In this document: positions 5,794 through 6,292 of the stretch, in pieces
How the letters are laid out: every line of letters starts with the position of its first letter
Numbering within the stretch: position 1 is the stretch's first letter
DNA from: Bordetella parapertussis
Lineage (GTDB): Bacteria > Pseudomonadota > Gammaproteobacteria > Burkholderiales > Burkholderiaceae_B
DNA length: 6,292 bases
Assembly (NCBI GenBank): GCA_943331855.1
Contig: CALQNE010000207.1
Location: 1-6,292 of the forward strand
Direction of reading: 5' to 3'
Notes under the pieces: generated by a model
Databases searched by the model: none
What the model was told of the DNA's origin: nothing
The model's input: only the letters and a program-made list of their open reading frames with translations
Position numbers and translations under genes: made by a program

Positions 5794-6008
5794 GTTTATT
5801 CTCCGATGTTTGTATAGACTTACCCCGCCAATCGCTTAGGGTAAACAGAAATTGCTATTATGGATTCTAGGCGATAGACTCATTCAGTCGCTAAGCGTGA
5901 AATGTAAATAATATTTAGTCTTGCCGAACTTGGTCTTCAGGCATGTTTTTTGCTTGAATGAAACAAGCTTTAAAGAGAGATGTGTTTTCACTTACTAAGG
6001 GGTCATAC
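5794..6008. promoter_or_regulatory. Divergent regulatory gap between two solute-binding protein genes, with a repeated ATCGCYTAG-like motif
   Basis: This 215-nt gap contains no supported gene and must hold the promoters of both the Bug gene and the family 5 gene. A nine-base motif occurs three times: ATCGCTTAG at 5831-5839, ATCGCCTAG on the minus strand at 5867-5875, and GTCGCTAAG at 5887-5895. The last two face each other around GACTCATTCAGTC (a 4-bp stem with loop CATTC, 5877-5889). TATTAT at 5856-5861 and, on the minus strand, TATACA (complement of 5811-5816) resemble -10 boxes, but neither has a convincing -35 partner. The motifs could be operator half-sites for a regulator of one or both genes; this is inference. 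Confidence 0.4.
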
Positions 6009-6292
6009 ATGGATTTCAATCGTCGCGGTTTGTTGAAAGGCGCCGCAGGCTTGAGTCTCGCCGCTACCGGCGTGATCGGTGCACCAGCATTTTCGCAAGC
6101 TTCGAGCCGCGTGCTGAAGTTTGTACCACAGGCTAACTTGGCCAACTTTGACCCAATTTGGGGCACGCAGTATGTCGTGCGTAATGCTTCGCAGTTGGTT
6201 TGGGACACACTTTACGGTTGTGACGACAAGCTGATTCCTAAGCGTCAGATGATCGACAGTGAAGACGTCAGCAGCGACGGCCTGACCTGGAC
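6009..6292 (+). CDS. Family 5 (peptide/oligopeptide-type) ABC transporter substrate-binding protein with Tat signal, cut by window edge
   Basis: The first 94 codons of a large periplasmic binding protein run to the window edge. Residues 1-31 are a twin-arginine signal peptide: FNRRGLLKG (3-11) fits the Tat motif with Arg5-Arg6 and the following Lys, then a mild hydrophobic stretch and SQA before the likely cut. The mature start RVLKFVPQANLANFDPIWGT (34-53) and SQLVWDTLYGCDDKLIPK (61-78) are typical of the SBP_bac_5 family (DppA/OppA relatives), which usually run to about 500 residues, so most of this gene is outside the window. Members deliver peptides, nickel or other solutes to an ABC permease, whose genes would be expected downstream. 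ATG 6009 is preceded by AAGGGG (5997-6002) with 6-nt spacing. Confidence 0.92.
   Translation, partial: MDFNRRGLLKGAAGLSLAATGVIGAPAFSQASSRVLKFVPQANLANFDPIWGTQYVVRNASQLVWDTLYGCDDKLIPKRQMIDSEDVSSDGLTW

Noticed and set aside
5915..6208. 97-codon minus-strand ORF overlapping the start of the family 5 gene
   Set aside because: It has no recognisable motif and covers the Tat signal-peptide gene on the other strand, which has a good ribosome-binding site and family match.
1..6292. Search for CRISPR arrays, tRNA or rRNA genes, transposases, integrases or phage genes
   Set aside because: No regularly spaced repeats, cloverleaf-like or rRNA-like stretches, or mobile-element protein motifs were seen by eye on either strand.

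Overview
The window looks like chromosomal DNA of a betaproteobacterium, most likely Burkholderiales. The best clues are a Bug-family (tripartite tricarboxylate transporter) solute receptor, a family 3 solute-binding protein without signal peptide of a type common in that order, a Tat-exported family 5 solute-binding protein, and base composition near half G+C by eye. The assignment is inference from protein families; no rRNA or other marker gene is present.

Layout. Bases 1-1361 read leftward: a family 3 solute-binding-domain protein with no signal peptide (621-1361), followed 38 nt later by the N-terminal membrane part of a protein cut by the window edge (1-582). A short divergent region (1362-1442) leads to a rightward pair, a DUF985 cupin (1443-1940) and a YdcZ-type small membrane transporter (1990-2451). 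The YdcZ gene ends in an 8-nt tail-to-tail overlap with a leftward cytochrome b561 gene (2444-3004). An AT-rich divergent gap (3005-3094) separates cytochrome b561 from a rightward pair, an Old Yellow Enzyme flavin oxidoreductase (3095-4267) and an exported TlpA-like thioredoxin-fold protein (4286-4783). A small hairpin lies between that pair and the leftward Bug receptor gene (4810-5793). A 215-nt divergent gap then leads to a rightward Tat-signal family 5 solute-binding protein, cut by the right edge (from 6009).

Functionally this is a mix of solute capture (three different solute-binding families), membrane and periplasmic redox proteins (cytochrome b561, thioredoxin-fold protein), a cytoplasmic ene-reductase and a small exporter-like membrane protein. 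No shared pathway is evident. Only the gene pairs with short same-strand gaps (cupin-YdcZ, OYE-TlpA, SBP3-membrane protein) are plausible operons. Three of the rightward genes start with TTG, each supported by a ribosome-binding site or an upstream stop.

I found no tRNA, rRNA, CRISPR array, insertion sequence or phage gene, and no strong case for a new defence or mobile system. The most useful second looks are a perfect Shine-Dalgarno serving a 38-codon ORF that overlaps the cupin start out of frame, a Met in place of the usual active-site Cys in the Old Yellow Enzyme, a His-to-Phe change in the cupin motif, and a motif near ATCGCYTAG occurring three times in the 5794-6008 gap.
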